Assembly: GCF_000725885.1 (NCBI RefSeq)
Contig: NZ_JODR01000008.1
Coordinates: 248,001-312,000 of the forward strand
Direction of reading: 5' to 3'
DNA length: 64,000 nucleotides
Source: Streptomyces albus subsp. albus
GTDB taxonomy: Bacteria > Actinomycetota > Actinomycetes > Streptomycetales > Streptomycetaceae
Part shown: piece by piece, positions 9,878 through 18,725 of the stretch
How the letters are laid out: every line of letters starts with the position of its first letter
Numbering within the stretch: position 1 is the stretch's first letter
Notes under the pieces: generated by a model
Databases searched by the model: none
Told to the model about the DNA's origin: nothing
Seen by the model: the letters and a program-made list of their open reading frames with translations, nothing else
Made by a program: the position numbers and the translations under genes

Positions 9878-10507
9878 CTGAACGCCCCCCTCGACCCCCG
9901 CTCCCCCCTCGTGTTCGACACACGCGAGCTGGGGCGGCGTCCCGGTGCGATGAAGCGGCTTACCCGCGAGGTGGCGTCCCCCGGTGACCTGGGTATCGAG
10001 TTCATCAAGGTCCCCGACGGGGCGACGATCGAGCTCGATCTCCGTCTCGAATCGGTGATGGAGGGGGTGCTCGTGACGGGCACCGCCCGTGCGCCGCTGA
10101 CGGGGGAGTGCGTAAGGTGTCTGGAGCCGCTCGACCAGCGAGTCGAGACGGACTTCCAGGAAATGTTCTCCTACCCCGAAGCCGACGACCGGGGCCGCCC
10201 CGTGGCGGAACCCGGCGAGGACGAGGACGACGAGGAGACGCTCTTCCTCGAGGGCGACCTGTTCGACCTCGAACCCGTGCTGCGGGACGCGGTGGTGCTC
10301 GCACTGCCGCTGCAGCCGGTGTGCCGTGCGGACTGCCCCGGCCTGTGCCCCGACTGCGGGGCCAAGCTGGCGGACGAGCCCGACCACGCGCACGAAGACG
10401 CCGTCGACATCCGGTGGGCGGCACTGCAGGGACTCGCCGAGACCATCAAGGACGGCGAGCAGGAAAACGAGCCCCGCACCGACGGGGATGACCCACAGGA
10501 GAAGTAG
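9878..10507 (+). CDS. DUF177 (YceD) family protein, likely CTG start
   Basis: About 209 aa. The DUF177 hallmark is [10 protein letters not shown] with its two cysteines, then [18 protein letters not shown] and [15 protein letters not shown]. The family is nearly always encoded next to rpmF and is implicated in 23S rRNA or 50S subunit biogenesis. Conserved family residues ([20 protein letters not shown]) begin upstream of the first GTG at 9911, and the only usable codon before them is CTG at 9878, which has AGGA 4 bases upstream. With GTG 9911 the protein would lose part of the conserved N terminus. It ends 2 bases before rpmF. Confidence 0.82.
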   Translation: MNAPLDPRSPLVFDTRELGRRPGAMKRLTREVASPGDLGIEFIKVPDGATIELDLRLESVMEGVLVTGTARAPLTGECVRCLEPLDQRVETDFQEMFSYPEADDRGRPVAEPGEDEDDEETLFLEGDLFDLEPVLRDAVVLALPLQPVCRADCPGLCPDCGAKLADEPDHAHEDAVDIRWAALQGLAETIKDGEQENEPRTDGDDPQEK

Positions 10508-10509
10508 CC

Positions 10510-10683
10510 GTGGCTGTTCCGAAGCGGAAGATGTCGCGCAGCAACACGCGCCACCGCCGGTCGCAGTGGAAGGCTGCGGTCCCGACCCTGGTGAAGTGCG
10601 AACGCTGCCGTGAGCCCAAGCAGCAGCACATCGCGTGCCCCAGCTGTGGCACCTACAACAAGCGTCAGGTCCTCGAGGTCTGA
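10510..10683 (+). CDS. rpmF: 50S ribosomal protein L32
   Basis: 57 aa, GTG start directly after DUF177. The N terminus [20 protein letters not shown] and the zinc ribbon CERC...CPSCG define L32 of the cysteine-containing type. The tight DUF177-rpmF-rnc arrangement is conserved in actinobacteria. Confidence 0.95.
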   Translation: MAVPKRKMSRSNTRHRRSQWKAAVPTLVKCERCREPKQQHIACPSCGTYNKRQVLEV

Positions 10684-10702
10684 TCGGCGGGTGACAGGCT
10701 TC

Positions 10703-11566
10703 ATGTCCAACGCCGGCACACCTCAGGAACCCACTCCCGGGAAGGGAGGGGAATCCGCGGAGCTGGTGGACGCGGCCTCGTCCCACGCGATTCTGGAAGG
10801 GCGGCTCGGTTACCAACTGGAGTCCGCCCTTCTGGTGCGTGCGCTGACGCACCGCTCCTACGCGTACGAGAACGGCGGCCTGCCCACGAACGAGCGCCTG
10901 GAGTTCCTCGGCGACTCGGTCCTGGGGCTCGTGGTCACCGACACCCTCTACCGCGTGCACCCGGACCTCCCTGAGGGACAGCTGGCCAAACTGCGGGCGG
11001 CCGTCGTCAACTCGCGGGCCCTGGCAGGGGTCGCCCGCGGCCTCGACCTGGGCGCCTTCATCCGGCTGGGCCGGGGCGAGGAGGGCACCGGCGGGCGCGA
11101 CAAGGCCTCGATCCTCGCCGACACCCTGGAAGCCGTCATCGGCGCCGTCTACCTCGACCAGGGGCTGGACGCCGCCTCCGAGCTCGTGCACCGTCTGTTC
11201 GACCCGCTCATCGAGCGGTCCTCCAGCCTGGGCGCCGGCCTGGACTGGAAGACGAGCCTCCAGGAGCTGACCGCGGCCGAGGGCCTCGGCGTCCCGGAGT
11301 ACCTGGTCTCCGAGACCGGCCCGGACCACGAGAAGACCTTCACCGCTGCTGCCCGCGTCGGTGGTGTCGCGTACGGCACCGGCACAGGACGCAGCAAGAA
11401 GGAGGCCGAGCAGCAGGCGGCCGAGGCCGCCTGGCGCGCCATCTCGGCGCGCAGCGAGGCCGCCGCCGAGCAGGGCGGCAAGACGGCCGACGGCACGGCG
11501 GCCCGGCCGTCCGTGCCCGAGGGCCAGCGCGGCGAGCCCAGCGAAGGCACCGCCGCCTCCCGCTGA
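10703..11566 (+). CDS. rnc: Ribonuclease III (AbsB type)
   Basis: Cleaves double-stranded RNA, including rRNA precursors; in S. coelicolor the same gene (absB) is needed for normal antibiotic production. 287 aa. The RNase III signature [16 protein letters not shown] is near residue 60, with a second acidic cluster in [16 protein letters not shown]. The C-terminal dsRNA-binding domain is visible as [11 protein letters not shown] and [19 protein letters not shown] charged tail of about 35 residues follows. The start ATG is 20 bases after rpmF; a GTG at 10691 in the same frame is a possible alternative. Confidence 0.95.
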   Translation: MSNAGTPQEPTPGKGGESAELVDAASSHAILEGRLGYQLESALLVRALTHRSYAYENGGLPTNERLEFLGDSVLGLVVTDTLYRVHPDLPEGQLAKLRAAVVNSRALAGVARGLDLGAFIRLGRGEEGTGGRDKASILADTLEAVIGAVYLDQGLDAASELVHRLFDPLIERSSSLGAGLDWKTSLQELTAAEGLGVPEYLVSETGPDHEKTFTAAARVGGVAYGTGTGRSKKEAEQQAAEAAWRAISARSEAAAEQGGKTADGTAARPSVPEGQRGEPSEGTAASR

Positions 11567-11583
11567 CCCCGCCACGACCCGTA

Positions 11584-11614
11584 CGACGGCCGCCCCCGCC
11601 GGGGGCGGCCGTCG
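11584..11614 (+). terminator. Terminator between rnc and mutM
   Basis: A 14-bp GC-rich perfect stem (11584-11597 with 11601-11614) with a 3-base loop lies 18 bases after the rnc stop. No U-run. Confidence 0.7.
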
Positions 11615-11661
11615 CCGTCATCACCGCCCCGCCACGGGGCTCTACCGCCTGGAGGAGGCCC

Positions 11662-12534
11662 GTGCCCGAGCTGCCGGAAGTCGAGGTCGTCCGCCGCGGT
11701 CTGGAGCGCTGGGCCAGTGGCCGCACGGTCAGCGGCGCCCAGGTGCTCCACCCGCGCGCCGTCCGGCGGCACACCGCCGGCCCGCCGGACTTCACCGCAC
11801 GGCTCGCGGGCCGCCGCCTCGGCCCCGCCCGGCGGCGCGGCAAGTATCTGTGGCTGCCCGTGGACGACGGCAGCCACGCTGTCCTCGCCCACCTCGGGAT
11901 GAGCGGCCAGCTGCTGATCCAGCCCACCGGGGCACCCGACGAGCGGCACCTGCGGGTGCGGTTCACCTTCGAGGACGCCGACGGCGGCGAGCTGCGCTTC
12001 GTCGACCAGCGCACCTTCGGCGGGCTCTCGCTCCACCCGGCGGCCGAGGACGGGCTGCCCGACGTCATCGCGCACATCGCCCGCGACCCGCTGGACCCCG
12101 CCTTCGACCTCGACGCCTTCCACGCCGCGCTGCGCCGCCGCCGCACCACCGTCAAGCGCGCCCTGCTCGACCAGTCGCTCATCAGCGGGGTCGGCAACAT
12201 CTACGCCGACGAGGCGCTGTGGCGCTCCCGGCTCCACTACGACCGCCCCACCGCCACCCTGACCCGGCGGCAGACCACCGAACTGATCGGCCACGTGCGG
12301 GACGTGATGACCGCGGCCCTCGCCGCGGGCGGCACCAGCTTCGACAGCCTCTATGTGAACGTCAACGGCGAGTCCGGCTACTTCGACCGCTCCCTGGACG
12401 CCTACGGCCGCGAGGACGAGCCCTGCCGCCGCTGCGGCACCCCCATGCGCCGCAGCGCTTGGATGAACCGCTCCAGCTACTTCTGCCCCCGCTGCCAGCG
12501 CGTCCCCCGCGTCAGGGCCTCAGCCGCCGGCTGA
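11662..12534 (+). CDS. mutM: Formamidopyrimidine-DNA glycosylase (Fpg)
   Basis: Removes oxidised purines such as 8-oxoguanine from DNA and nicks the abasic site. 290 aa. PELPEVE follows the initiator, giving the catalytic N-terminal proline and glutamate. K58-type lysine context RGKYLWL, helix-two-turn-helix [16 protein letters not shown], and a C-terminal zinc finger with two CxxC pairs (CRRC and CPRC) are all present. GTG start with GGAGG 8 bases upstream. Placed after rnc as in other actinobacteria, but a strong hairpin suggests separate transcription. Confidence 0.94.
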   Translation: MPELPEVEVVRRGLERWASGRTVSGAQVLHPRAVRRHTAGPPDFTARLAGRRLGPARRRGKYLWLPVDDGSHAVLAHLGMSGQLLIQPTGAPDERHLRVRFTFEDADGGELRFVDQRTFGGLSLHPAAEDGLPDVIAHIARDPLDPAFDLDAFHAALRRRRTTVKRALLDQSLISGVGNIYADEALWRSRLHYDRPTATLTRRQTTELIGHVRDVMTAALAAGGTSFDSLYVNVNGESGYFDRSLDAYGREDEPCRRCGTPMRRSAWMNRSSYFCPRCQRVPRVRASAAG

Positions 12535-12583
12535 GCAGGCCTGCGCCGAGCGGCCGGGCACGCGGGCCCGGCGCCCGGCGGAA

Positions 12584-12599
12584 GAGGCCGTACGGCCTC
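12584..12599. terminator. Short palindrome between convergent mutM and CAP gene
   Basis: Perfect 16-base palindrome GAGGCCGTACGGCCTC in the 78-base gap between two convergent genes. It could serve as a weak bidirectional terminator; there is no U-run. Confidence 0.35.
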
Positions 12600-12612
12600 A
12601 CCGCGGGTGGTT

Positions 12613-13482
12613 TCAGAAGCCGAAGTCCTGCGTCCACCACGGCCCGCCCTCGGCGAAGTGCGCGCCGACGCCCAGCGTGCGGTAGTCGCAGTTGAGGATG
12701 TTGGCACGGTGGCCCGGGCTCTTCATCCAGGCGTCCATGACGGACCGTGCGTTGGCCTGGCCGCGGGCGATGTTCTCGCCGCCCAGATCCTCTATCCCCG
12801 CCGCCTCGGCACGGTCCCAGGGGCTCTTGCCGTCGGGTGTGGTGTGGGAGAAGAAGCCGCGCTCGGCCATGTCCACGCTGAACCGCCCGGCCAGCGCCGC
12901 CAGCTCGGGATCGGCCTTCACCGGCCGGCAGCCCGCCTGCGCCCTCTCCTGGTTGACGAGGGCGAGGACTTCGCCTTCGGCGGCCGTCTCCTGGCCGTTC
13001 GTCGCCGCCCCGTCGCCGTCGCCCCGGCCGGCACCGCCCCGGGGGGTGTCGTCGCGCGCACCGTCGCCCTGGGTCGCCGGGGTGCTGCTCGCCGGGCGGC
13101 TGGGAGTGGGCGTGGCCGACGGGGTGCGCGACGGCTTGTCGATCCCGGGGCCGGACTCCTCGGGTTTCCCGGCCCGCCGTGACGCGTCGTCGGCGGGGGC
13201 GGAGGACCGCTCGGCGGGTGTGACGGATGTCTCGGTGGGCGCCGGCGCCGCACCGTCCTGGGCCCGGACCCGGTCGTCGCCCGCGCCGTCCGGACCGCCC
13301 GCCCGGTCCGTCAGGTGCCCGTTGACGGCGACGACACCGAGCGAGAGCGCCGCGCAGGCCCCCAGCAGACCCATGGTGACGGGTGCCGCGGTCCGGCGCC
13401 GGCGGCGCGCTGCGGACCGGCGGCCGGGGTCCGGTTCCGTCCCGGACGCGGAGGGGGTGTCGGCGCGGCTGTGGCGGCCCAT
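12613..13482 (-). CDS. CAP/SCP-domain secreted or membrane-anchored protein
   Basis: 289 aa. The N terminus is basic and followed by one hydrophobic segment (about residues 35-58), a signal anchor. Residues 60-160 are a Thr/Pro/Ala/Asp-rich linker. The C-terminal 125 residues form a CAP domain: [42 protein letters not shown], and [19 protein letters not shown], including the paired histidine/glutamate residues of the CAP cavity. The bacterial role (cell-wall associated, possibly lipid or peptide binding) is not settled. Strong Shine-Dalgarno GGGAGGA. Divergent from the acylphosphatase gene. Confidence 0.85.
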   Translation of the reverse strand: MGRHSRADTPSASGTEPDPGRRSAARRRRRTAAPVTMGLLGACAALSLGVVAVNGHLTDRAGGPDGAGDDRVRAQDGAAPAPTETSVTPAERSSAPADDASRRAGKPEESGPGIDKPSRTPSATPTPSRPASSTPATQGDGARDDTPRGGAGRGDGDGAATNGQETAAEGEVLALVNQERAQAGCRPVKADPELAALAGRFSVDMAERGFFSHTTPDGKSPWDRAEAAGIEDLGGENIARGQANARSVMDAWMKSPGHRANILNCDYRTLGVGAHFAEGGPWWTQDFGF

Positions 13483-13751
13483 CTGTGCAGTCCTCCCGTG
13501 GTGGGGGTCACGGCGGTCTCCGGTCTGTCCTCATCACCCCTGAGTGTGCGGGGGGTGTGAAGAGAGTTGACGGGCAATGTACGGCATCCGCACGGGGGCG
13601 GGCGTACCCGTCGGGGAATTGTCCGGATAGCGTGCACCCCATGGTTGCCATCCACCCGACCGACGACAGCACGTACGACAGCGCGCGCGAAGAGCTCCGC
13701 GCACAGGGGGACGAACAGCCCGCAGGCCCGCGTTCCGAGGAGCCGGCCCGG

Positions 13752-14015
13752 ATGACCGCGTGGGTGCGCGGCGAGGTGCAGGGAGTGGGGTTCCGCTGGT
13801 TCACCCGTGCGGCGGCGCTGCGTATCGGCCGGCTCGTCGGCTTCGCCCTCAACCTGGGCGACGGGCGGGTGCAGATCGTCGCGGAGGGCAGCCGCGCCGA
13901 CTGCGAGCAGCTGCTGGGGTGGCTGAGGAGCGGGGACACGCCCGGACGCGTGGACGGTGTCACCGAGATCTGGGACACACCCCGCGGGGGATACCAGGGC
14001 TTCGCGATCCGTTGA
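13752..14015 (+). CDS. Acylphosphatase
   Basis: Hydrolyses acyl phosphates such as acetyl phosphate. 87 aa from this start. The signature [15 protein letters not shown] contains the catalytic arginine, and [15 protein letters not shown] contains the catalytic asparagine region; the typical C-terminal YQGFAIR is present. GAGGAG lies 9 bases before this ATG. The frame stays open to an ATG at 13641, which would add 37 poorly conserved residues; I prefer the shorter form because it matches the family length. It lies upstream of smc, as in other streptomycetes. Confidence 0.88.
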   Translation: MTAWVRGEVQGVGFRWFTRAAALRIGRLVGFALNLGDGRVQIVAEGSRADCEQLLGWLRSGDTPGRVDGVTEIWDTPRGGYQGFAIR

Positions 14016-14328
14016 TCCAAAACGGTTGCCATCTGCGCCGTGGCGTGCAAAGCTGCGGCAACGAGTGAGCGCAGTGGATCTTCGACACAGCCCCTGGGGA
14101 GTTGCCCGCTCCGGCGCCGGAAGCCGTCGAGCCGGGGCACGCCCGGGGGTCCCGCGCGTGATCGTGTTGACCGTCAAACCTTTTGGTGCGATCCTGGAAT
14201 CCCCGCGCACCTGAGCTGTTTGACCCAGAGATTCCTCAGCAAAAGTCCAGAACAGACCATCGAAGGTGCGAATCCCTCACGACCCACCAGACCCACGGTC
14301 GGTCACTCAGTGTGGAGGACCATCCATT
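14016..14328 (+). other. Gene-free leader of the small coiled-coil gene
   Basis: 313 bases without a credible gene. It is less GC-rich than the surroundings. It contains a TTGACC at 14168-14173, a 6-bp inverted repeat GGTGCG/CGCACC around 14185-14211, and a tRNA T-arm-like stretch (GGTGCGAATCC) at 14273-14283 that does not belong to a cloverleaf. Probably a long 5' leader plus promoter for the next gene. Confidence 0.4.
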
Positions 14329-14532
14329 ATGGCAAAGGCGCTTCTCGGTTACGTCGGCGGCTCCGACCCCCGAGTGCTCGCCGAGATGCGACGGCTTCAG
14401 CAGCGTGTCCAGGACCTCGAATCCGAACTCGTACGGATGCAGGCCGAGAACGACGCTCTGTCCGCCGCCGCTCGGCGTGACTCGGTGTTCGAGGACATCG
14501 ATGTGACTCCGGCCGAGCCTGCGCTGACCTGA
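14329..14532 (+). CDS. Conserved small coiled-coil protein of unknown function
   Basis: 67 aa. A short basic N terminus (MAKALLGYVGGSDPR) is followed by a single coiled coil from about residue 17 to 48 (LAEMRRLQQRVQDLESELVR) and an acidic tail. I do not recognise a functional family; small proteins of this look occur upstream of smc in streptomycetes. A GGAGG lies 10 bases before the ATG. A strong terminator follows. It may be an adaptor for a larger coiled-coil partner, but that is a guess. Confidence 0.75.
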   Translation: MAKALLGYVGGSDPRVLAEMRRLQQRVQDLESELVRMQAENDALSAAARRDSVFEDIDVTPAEPALT

Positions 14533-14585
14533 CCCGCCCGCCGGGCGGGACGGGCTGAGCAGGACAGCCGTACTCGGAAATCTGT

Positions 14586-14608
14586 AAGGGACGCTTCGGC
14601 GTCCCTTT
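14586..14608 (+). terminator. Strong intrinsic terminator with TTCG loop
   Basis: A 9-bp perfect stem AAGGGACGC / GCGTCCCTT closes a TTCG tetraloop and is followed by T-rich sequence (TGTTCTTTG). This is the most classical rho-independent terminator in the window; it ends the small coiled-coil transcript before smc. Confidence 0.9.
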
Positions 14609-14773
14609 GTTCTTTGCGATGGGGGCTGGTGACGACGTGACGAACGCGGTGCGCTTCGTTACGTCTGATGTGCCCTGGCGCCGTCCCGGTGAAACGTCGG
14701 GCGGAAACCCGCCGCGCGGCTACGGAGCCGTCGGCGCGACATCGGCGGGCCGCTCTCGGTAGGGTCCGGACGC

Positions 14774-17700
14774 GTGCACCTCAAGAGCCTGACACTGCGG
14801 GGATTCAAGTCCTTCGCCTCCGCCACGACGCTGCGCTTCGAGCCCGGCATCACCTGCGTCGTCGGCCCCAACGGCTCCGGCAAGTCGAACGTCGTGGACG
14901 CCCTCTCCTGGGTGATGGGGGAGCAGGGCGCCAAATCGCTGCGCGGCGGCAAGATGGAGGACGTCATCTTCGCCGGCACCACCGGCCGTCCGCCGCTGGG
15001 CCGCGCCGAGGTCTCGCTGACCATCGACAACTCCGACGGTGCGCTGCCCATCGAGTACGCCGAAGTCACCCTGACGCGGATCATGTTCCGCAACGGCGGC
15101 AGCGAGTACCAGATCAACGGTGACACCTGCCGGCTGCTCGACATCCAGGAACTCCTCTCCGACTCCGGTATCGGCCGCGAGATGCACGTCATCGTCGGCC
15201 AGGGCCAGCTCGACGGGGTGCTGCACGCCGACCCTACGGGCCGCCGCGCCTTCATCGAGGAGGCGGCCGGGGTCCTCAAGCACCGCAAGCGCAAGGAGAA
15301 GGCGCTGCGGAAACTCGACGCGATGCAGGCCAACCTGGCCCGCGTCCAGGACCTCACCGACGAGCTGCGCCGCCAGCTCAAGCCACTGGGCCGGCAGGCG
15401 GCGGTCGCCCGCAAGGCTCAGGTCATCCAGGCGGATCTGCGCGACGCGCGGCTGCGGCTGCTCGCCGACGACCTGGTGGGCCTGCGCGAGGCGCTGCGCG
15501 CGGAGGTCGCGGACGAGGCCGAGCTGAAGCGGCGCAAGCAGGAGACCGAGGAGAAGCTGAAGGAGGCGCTGCGCCGCGAGGCGGACCTGGAGCAGCAGGT
15601 GCGCACCCTGGCCCCGCGGCTGGAGCGGGCCCAGCAGACCTGGTACGAGCTCTCACAGCTGGCCGAGCGGGTGCGCGGCACCATCGGCCTGGCGGACCAG
15701 CGGGTCCAGCACGCCGCGGCGCCCCAGGCCGAGGAGCGGCGGGGCCGTGACCCGGAGGACATGGAGCGCGAGGCCGCCCGCATCCGGGAGCAGGAGGCCG
15801 AACTGGAGGCGGCGTTGGAGGCCGCCACCACGGCGCTGGACGAGACCGTCGCCCACCGGGCCGAGCTGGAGCGCCGGCTGGAGCAGGAGGAGCGCCGGCT
15901 CCGGGACGAGGCGCGGGCCCTCGCCGACCGCCGCGAAGGTCTCGAACGGCTGCGCGGCAAGACGGGGGCGGCCCGCAGCCGTGTCGCCTCCGCCCAGGCC
16001 GAGATCGACCGTCTCGTCACAGCCCGCGACGAAGCGCTCCAGCGTGCCGCGCAGGCCCAGGAGGAGTACGAGGCGCTGCGCGGTGAGGCCGACGGCCTGG
16101 ACGCGGGCGACGAGGAACTGGCCGGCCGCCATGAGGAGGCCAAGCGTGCCCTGTCCGAGGCGGAGTCCGCGTTCGGCGCCGCCCGCGACGCCCTCACCGA
16201 GGCGGAACGCGAGCGGGCCGCCACGGTCGCCCGCCGTGACGCGCTGGCCCTCAACCTGCGCCGCAAGGACGGTACGGCGGCTCTCCTGGCGGCCAAGGAC
16301 CGGCTGACGGGCCTGCTGGGTCCGGCGGCCGGTCTGCTGAGCGTCACTCCCGGCTACGAACTGCCCATAGCGGCTGCTCTCGGCTCGGCCGCCGACGCGC
16401 TCGCGGTGACGGACCTGGCCACGGCCACGGAGGCCCTGCGCCTGCTGCGCAAGGAGGACGGCGGCCGGGCGACCCTGCTCGTACAGAGCGACGAGCCCGC
16501 CTCCGGTCCGGCCGTACCGCGGGACGGCCGGGCGGCGGAGACCGCCGGCGCCCCGTCCGCGACGGGCGCCGCCGAGCCGCCGGGCACGCCGGCGACCTCC
16601 CTGGTCACCGCACCGCCCGAACTCCGCGCCACCCTCGCTCACCTGCTCGCCGGCACGGTCGTGGTCGACACGCTGGAGGCGGCCGAAAGCCTGGTGCGGG
16701 CGTACCCCGGTCATACGGCGGTGACGGCCGAGGGGGACATCCTCTCCGCGTACCGGGCCGCCGGCGGCTCCGAGGGCGCCCCCTCCCTCCTGGAGGCGCA
16801 GGCGGCGGTGGACGAGGCGGAGGCGGCCCTCACCGACTTGGAGACGCGCTGCGAAGACCTGCGCCAGGCCCAGGCCGAGGCGAAGGAGCGGCGCCGGCAG
16901 GCGGCGGCCACCGAGGAGGACCTGGCCCGCAGGCGCAGCCTCGCGGAGCGGGAGAAGTCCCGTATCGCCGGCCGGGTGGGCACCCTCGCCGGGCAGGCGC
17001 GGGCCGCCCGGGGTGAGGCGGAACGCGCGGCGGCGGCCGTGGCCAAGGCGGAGGAGGCCCTGGCGAAGGCGAGGCAGGAGGCCGAGGAACTGGCCGAACG
17101 CCTCACGGTGGCGGAGGAGGCCCACGAGGCGGACGCCTCGCACGACCCGGACACCTCCGTCCGCGACCGGCTCGCCGCCGACGGTGCCAACGCGCGGCAG
17201 ACCGAGATGGAGGCCCGCCTCCAGGTGCGTACCCACGAGGAGCGGGTCAAGGCGCTCGCCGGCCGCGCGGACGCACTGGACCGGGGGGCCAGGGCCGAGC
17301 GCGAGGCCAGGGCGCGCGCGGAGGAGCGCCGGGCGCGGCTGCGTCACGAGGCGGAGGTCGCCCAGGCCGTCTCCGACGGGGCCCGCCAGCTGCTGGCCCA
17401 CATCGAGGCGTCGCTGGAGCGGGCCCGCGAGGAACGCGAGGGCATCGAGCGGACCAAGGCGGAGCGGGAAGGGACACTGGCCGAGGAACGTGCCCAGGGC
17501 CGGGCCCTCAAGGATGAACTGGACAAGCTGACCGACTCGGTGCACAAGGGCGAGGTGCTCGGCGCGGAGAAGCGGATGCGCATCGAGCAGCTGGAGGCCA
17601 AGGCACTGGAGGAGCTGGGCGTCGAACCGGAGGGACTGGTACGCGACTACGGGCCCGACCAGCTCGTGCCGCCCTCGCCGCCCGCCGAGGGCGAGGAACT

Positions 17701-18391
17701 GCCCGAGGACCCCGAGCACCCGCGCAACAAGCCGGTGCCGTTCGTGCGGGCGGAGCAGGAGAAGCGGCTCAAGGCGGCCGAGCGTGCCTACCAGAAGCTG
17801 GGCAAGATCAACCCGCTGGCGCTGGAGGAGTTCGCGGCCCTGGAGGAGCGCCACCAGTTCCTCAGCGAGCAGCTGGAGGACCTCAAGAAGACGCGGGCGG
17901 ACCTGCTCCAGGTCGTCAAGGAGGTGGACGAGCGGGTCGAGCGGGTCTTCACGGAGGCGTTCCACGACACGGCCCGCGAGTTCGAGGGCGTCTTCTCCCG
18001 GCTGTTCCCGGGCGGGGAGGGCCGGCTGGTGCTCACCGACCCCGACGACATGCTGACCACGGGGGTGGACGTGGAGGCCCGGCCGCCCGGCAAGAAGGTC
18101 AAGCGGCTCTCGCTGCTCTCGGGCGGTGAGCGTTCGCTGACGGCGGTCGCCCTGCTGGTGTCCATCTTCAAGGCGCGGCCGAGCCCGTTCTACGTGATGG
18201 ACGAGGTGGAGGCGGCGCTGGACGACACCAACCTCCAGCGGCTCATCCGCATCATGGAGGAGCTGAAGGACAGCTCCCAGCTCATCGTGATCACGCACCA
18301 GAAGCGCACGATGGAGGTCGCCGACGCGCTCTACGGCGTCTCGATGCAGGGCGACGGCGTCTCGAAGGTCATCAGCCAGCGCCTCAGCTGA
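14774..18391 (+). CDS. smc: Chromosome segregation ATPase Smc
   Basis: Core of the condensin complex (with ScpA and ScpB) that compacts and separates chromosomes, including during sporulation. 1205 aa. N-terminal head: Walker A GPNGSGKSN at residues 33-41, then GEQGAKSLRGGKMEDVIFAG. Long coiled coils run to a hinge around residues 515-680, with an Ala/Pro-rich insert near residue 590 (PASGPAVPRDGRAAETAG). The C-terminal head has signature LLSGGERSLTAVALL and Walker B FYVMDEVEAALDD. GTG start, weak ribosome binding site. The hinge insert is low complexity and probably a surface loop. Confidence 0.96.
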   Translation: MHLKSLTLRGFKSFASATTLRFEPGITCVVGPNGSGKSNVVDALSWVMGEQGAKSLRGGKMEDVIFAGTTGRPPLGRAEVSLTIDNSDGALPIEYAEVTLTRIMFRNGGSEYQINGDTCRLLDIQELLSDSGIGREMHVIVGQGQLDGVLHADPTGRRAFIEEAAGVLKHRKRKEKALRKLDAMQANLARVQDLTDELRRQLKPLGRQAAVARKAQVIQADLRDARLRLLADDLVGLREALRAEVADEAELKRRKQETEEKLKEALRREADLEQQVRTLAPRLERAQQTWYELSQLAERVRGTIGLADQRVQHAAAPQAEERRGRDPEDMEREAARIREQEAELEAALEAATTALDETVAHRAELERRLEQEERRLRDEARALADRREGLERLRGKTGAARSRVASAQAEIDRLVTARDEALQRAAQAQEEYEALRGEADGLDAGDEELAGRHEEAKRALSEAESAFGAARDALTEAERERAATVARRDALALNLRRKDGTAALLAAKDRLTGLLGPAAGLLSVTPGYELPIAAALGSAADALAVTDLATATEALRLLRKEDGGRATLLVQSDEPASGPAVPRDGRAAETAGAPSATGAAEPPGTPATSLVTAPPELRATLAHLLAGTVVVDTLEAAESLVRAYPGHTAVTAEGDILSAYRAAGGSEGAPSLLEAQAAVDEAEAALTDLETRCEDLRQAQAEAKERRRQAAATEEDLARRRSLAEREKSRIAGRVGTLAGQARAARGEAERAAAAVAKAEEALAKARQEAEELAERLTVAEEAHEADASHDPDTSVRDRLAADGANARQTEMEARLQVRTHEERVKALAGRADALDRGARAEREARARAEERRARLRHEAEVAQAVSDGARQLLAHIEASLERAREEREGIERTKAEREGTLAEERAQGRALKDELDKLTDSVHKGEVLGAEKRMRIEQLEAKALEELGVEPEGLVRDYGPDQLVPPSPPAEGEELPEDPEHPRNKPVPFVRAEQEKRLKAAERAYQKLGKINPLALEEFAALEERHQFLSEQLEDLKKTRADLLQVVKEVDERVERVFTEAFHDTAREFEGVFSRLFPGGEGRLVLTDPDDMLTTGVDVEARPPGKKVKRLSLLSGGERSLTAVALLVSIFKARPSPFYVMDEVEAALDDTNLQRLIRIMEELKDSSQLIVITHQKRTMEVADALYGVSMQGDGVSKVISQRLS

Positions 18392-18540
18392 GGCGCTCCC
18401 GGCCCTCCGGCCGGTTTCCCCGGCCACCCGGCCTTTCCGCGGGTTTTCCCGGGCGTCCTCCGCCGCCGTGCGGTCAGCGGCGCACGCGGTCCCCATCCCC
18501 AGGAGCTGAACAGCTCAGCTCTCTTCAAGAGTCGAATGTT

Positions 18541-18576
18541 TCCCCTCCTCGCTGTGCTCTTCGTCGCAGGAGGGGA
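18541..18576 (+). terminator. Inverted repeat upstream of the glcP promoter
   Basis: Nine perfect base pairs, TCCCCTCCT at 18541-18549 and AGGAGGGGA at 18568-18576, with an 18-base loop. It sits immediately 5' of the promoter -35 box, so it could end smc transcripts or act as an operator. No U-run. Confidence 0.4.
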
Positions 18577-18580
18577 CCTA

Positions 18581-18608
18581 TTGACTTCATGAATTGAAGA
18601 TTTACAGT
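18581..18608 (+). promoter_or_regulatory. glcP promoter (sigma-70 type)
   Basis: TTGACT at 18581-18586 and TACAGT at 18603-18608 are 16 bases apart. Between them lies the palindrome TTCATGAA (18586-18593) and the wider dyad CTTCA-N5-TGAAG (18585-18599), a plausible repressor site inside the spacer. Confidence 0.6.
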
Positions 18609-18725
18609 CTGAGGTGCTGCCGTCGAGCCGGAGGCCAGGGCCGTCTCCGACCCCTTCGCCTCTTCGACTCTTTGACGGTGGTGTCCCCGCCCGGCACCGT
18701 CGCCGGGGTACCTCAGGAGAAGAAC

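Larger units (their letters stand above)
18392..18725 (+). other. smc-glcP intergenic region with hairpin and promoter
   Basis: 334 bases without a gene. The first 110 bases are GC-rich remnants with hairpin potential. The second half is unusually AT-rich for this genome and holds an inverted repeat (18541-18549 with 18568-18576) and a good promoter at 18581-18608, described separately. The rest is the glcP leader. Confidence 0.6.

Noticed and set aside
14262..14296. tRNA-like T-arm and ACCA end (GGTGCGAATCC ... CCCACCA)
   Set aside because: No matching acceptor, D or anticodon arms could be formed upstream; judged chance similarity.
15653..18496. A 947-codon reverse-strand open frame antisense to smc
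   Set aside because: Leu/Arg/Gly-rich shadow of a strongly biased forward gene.
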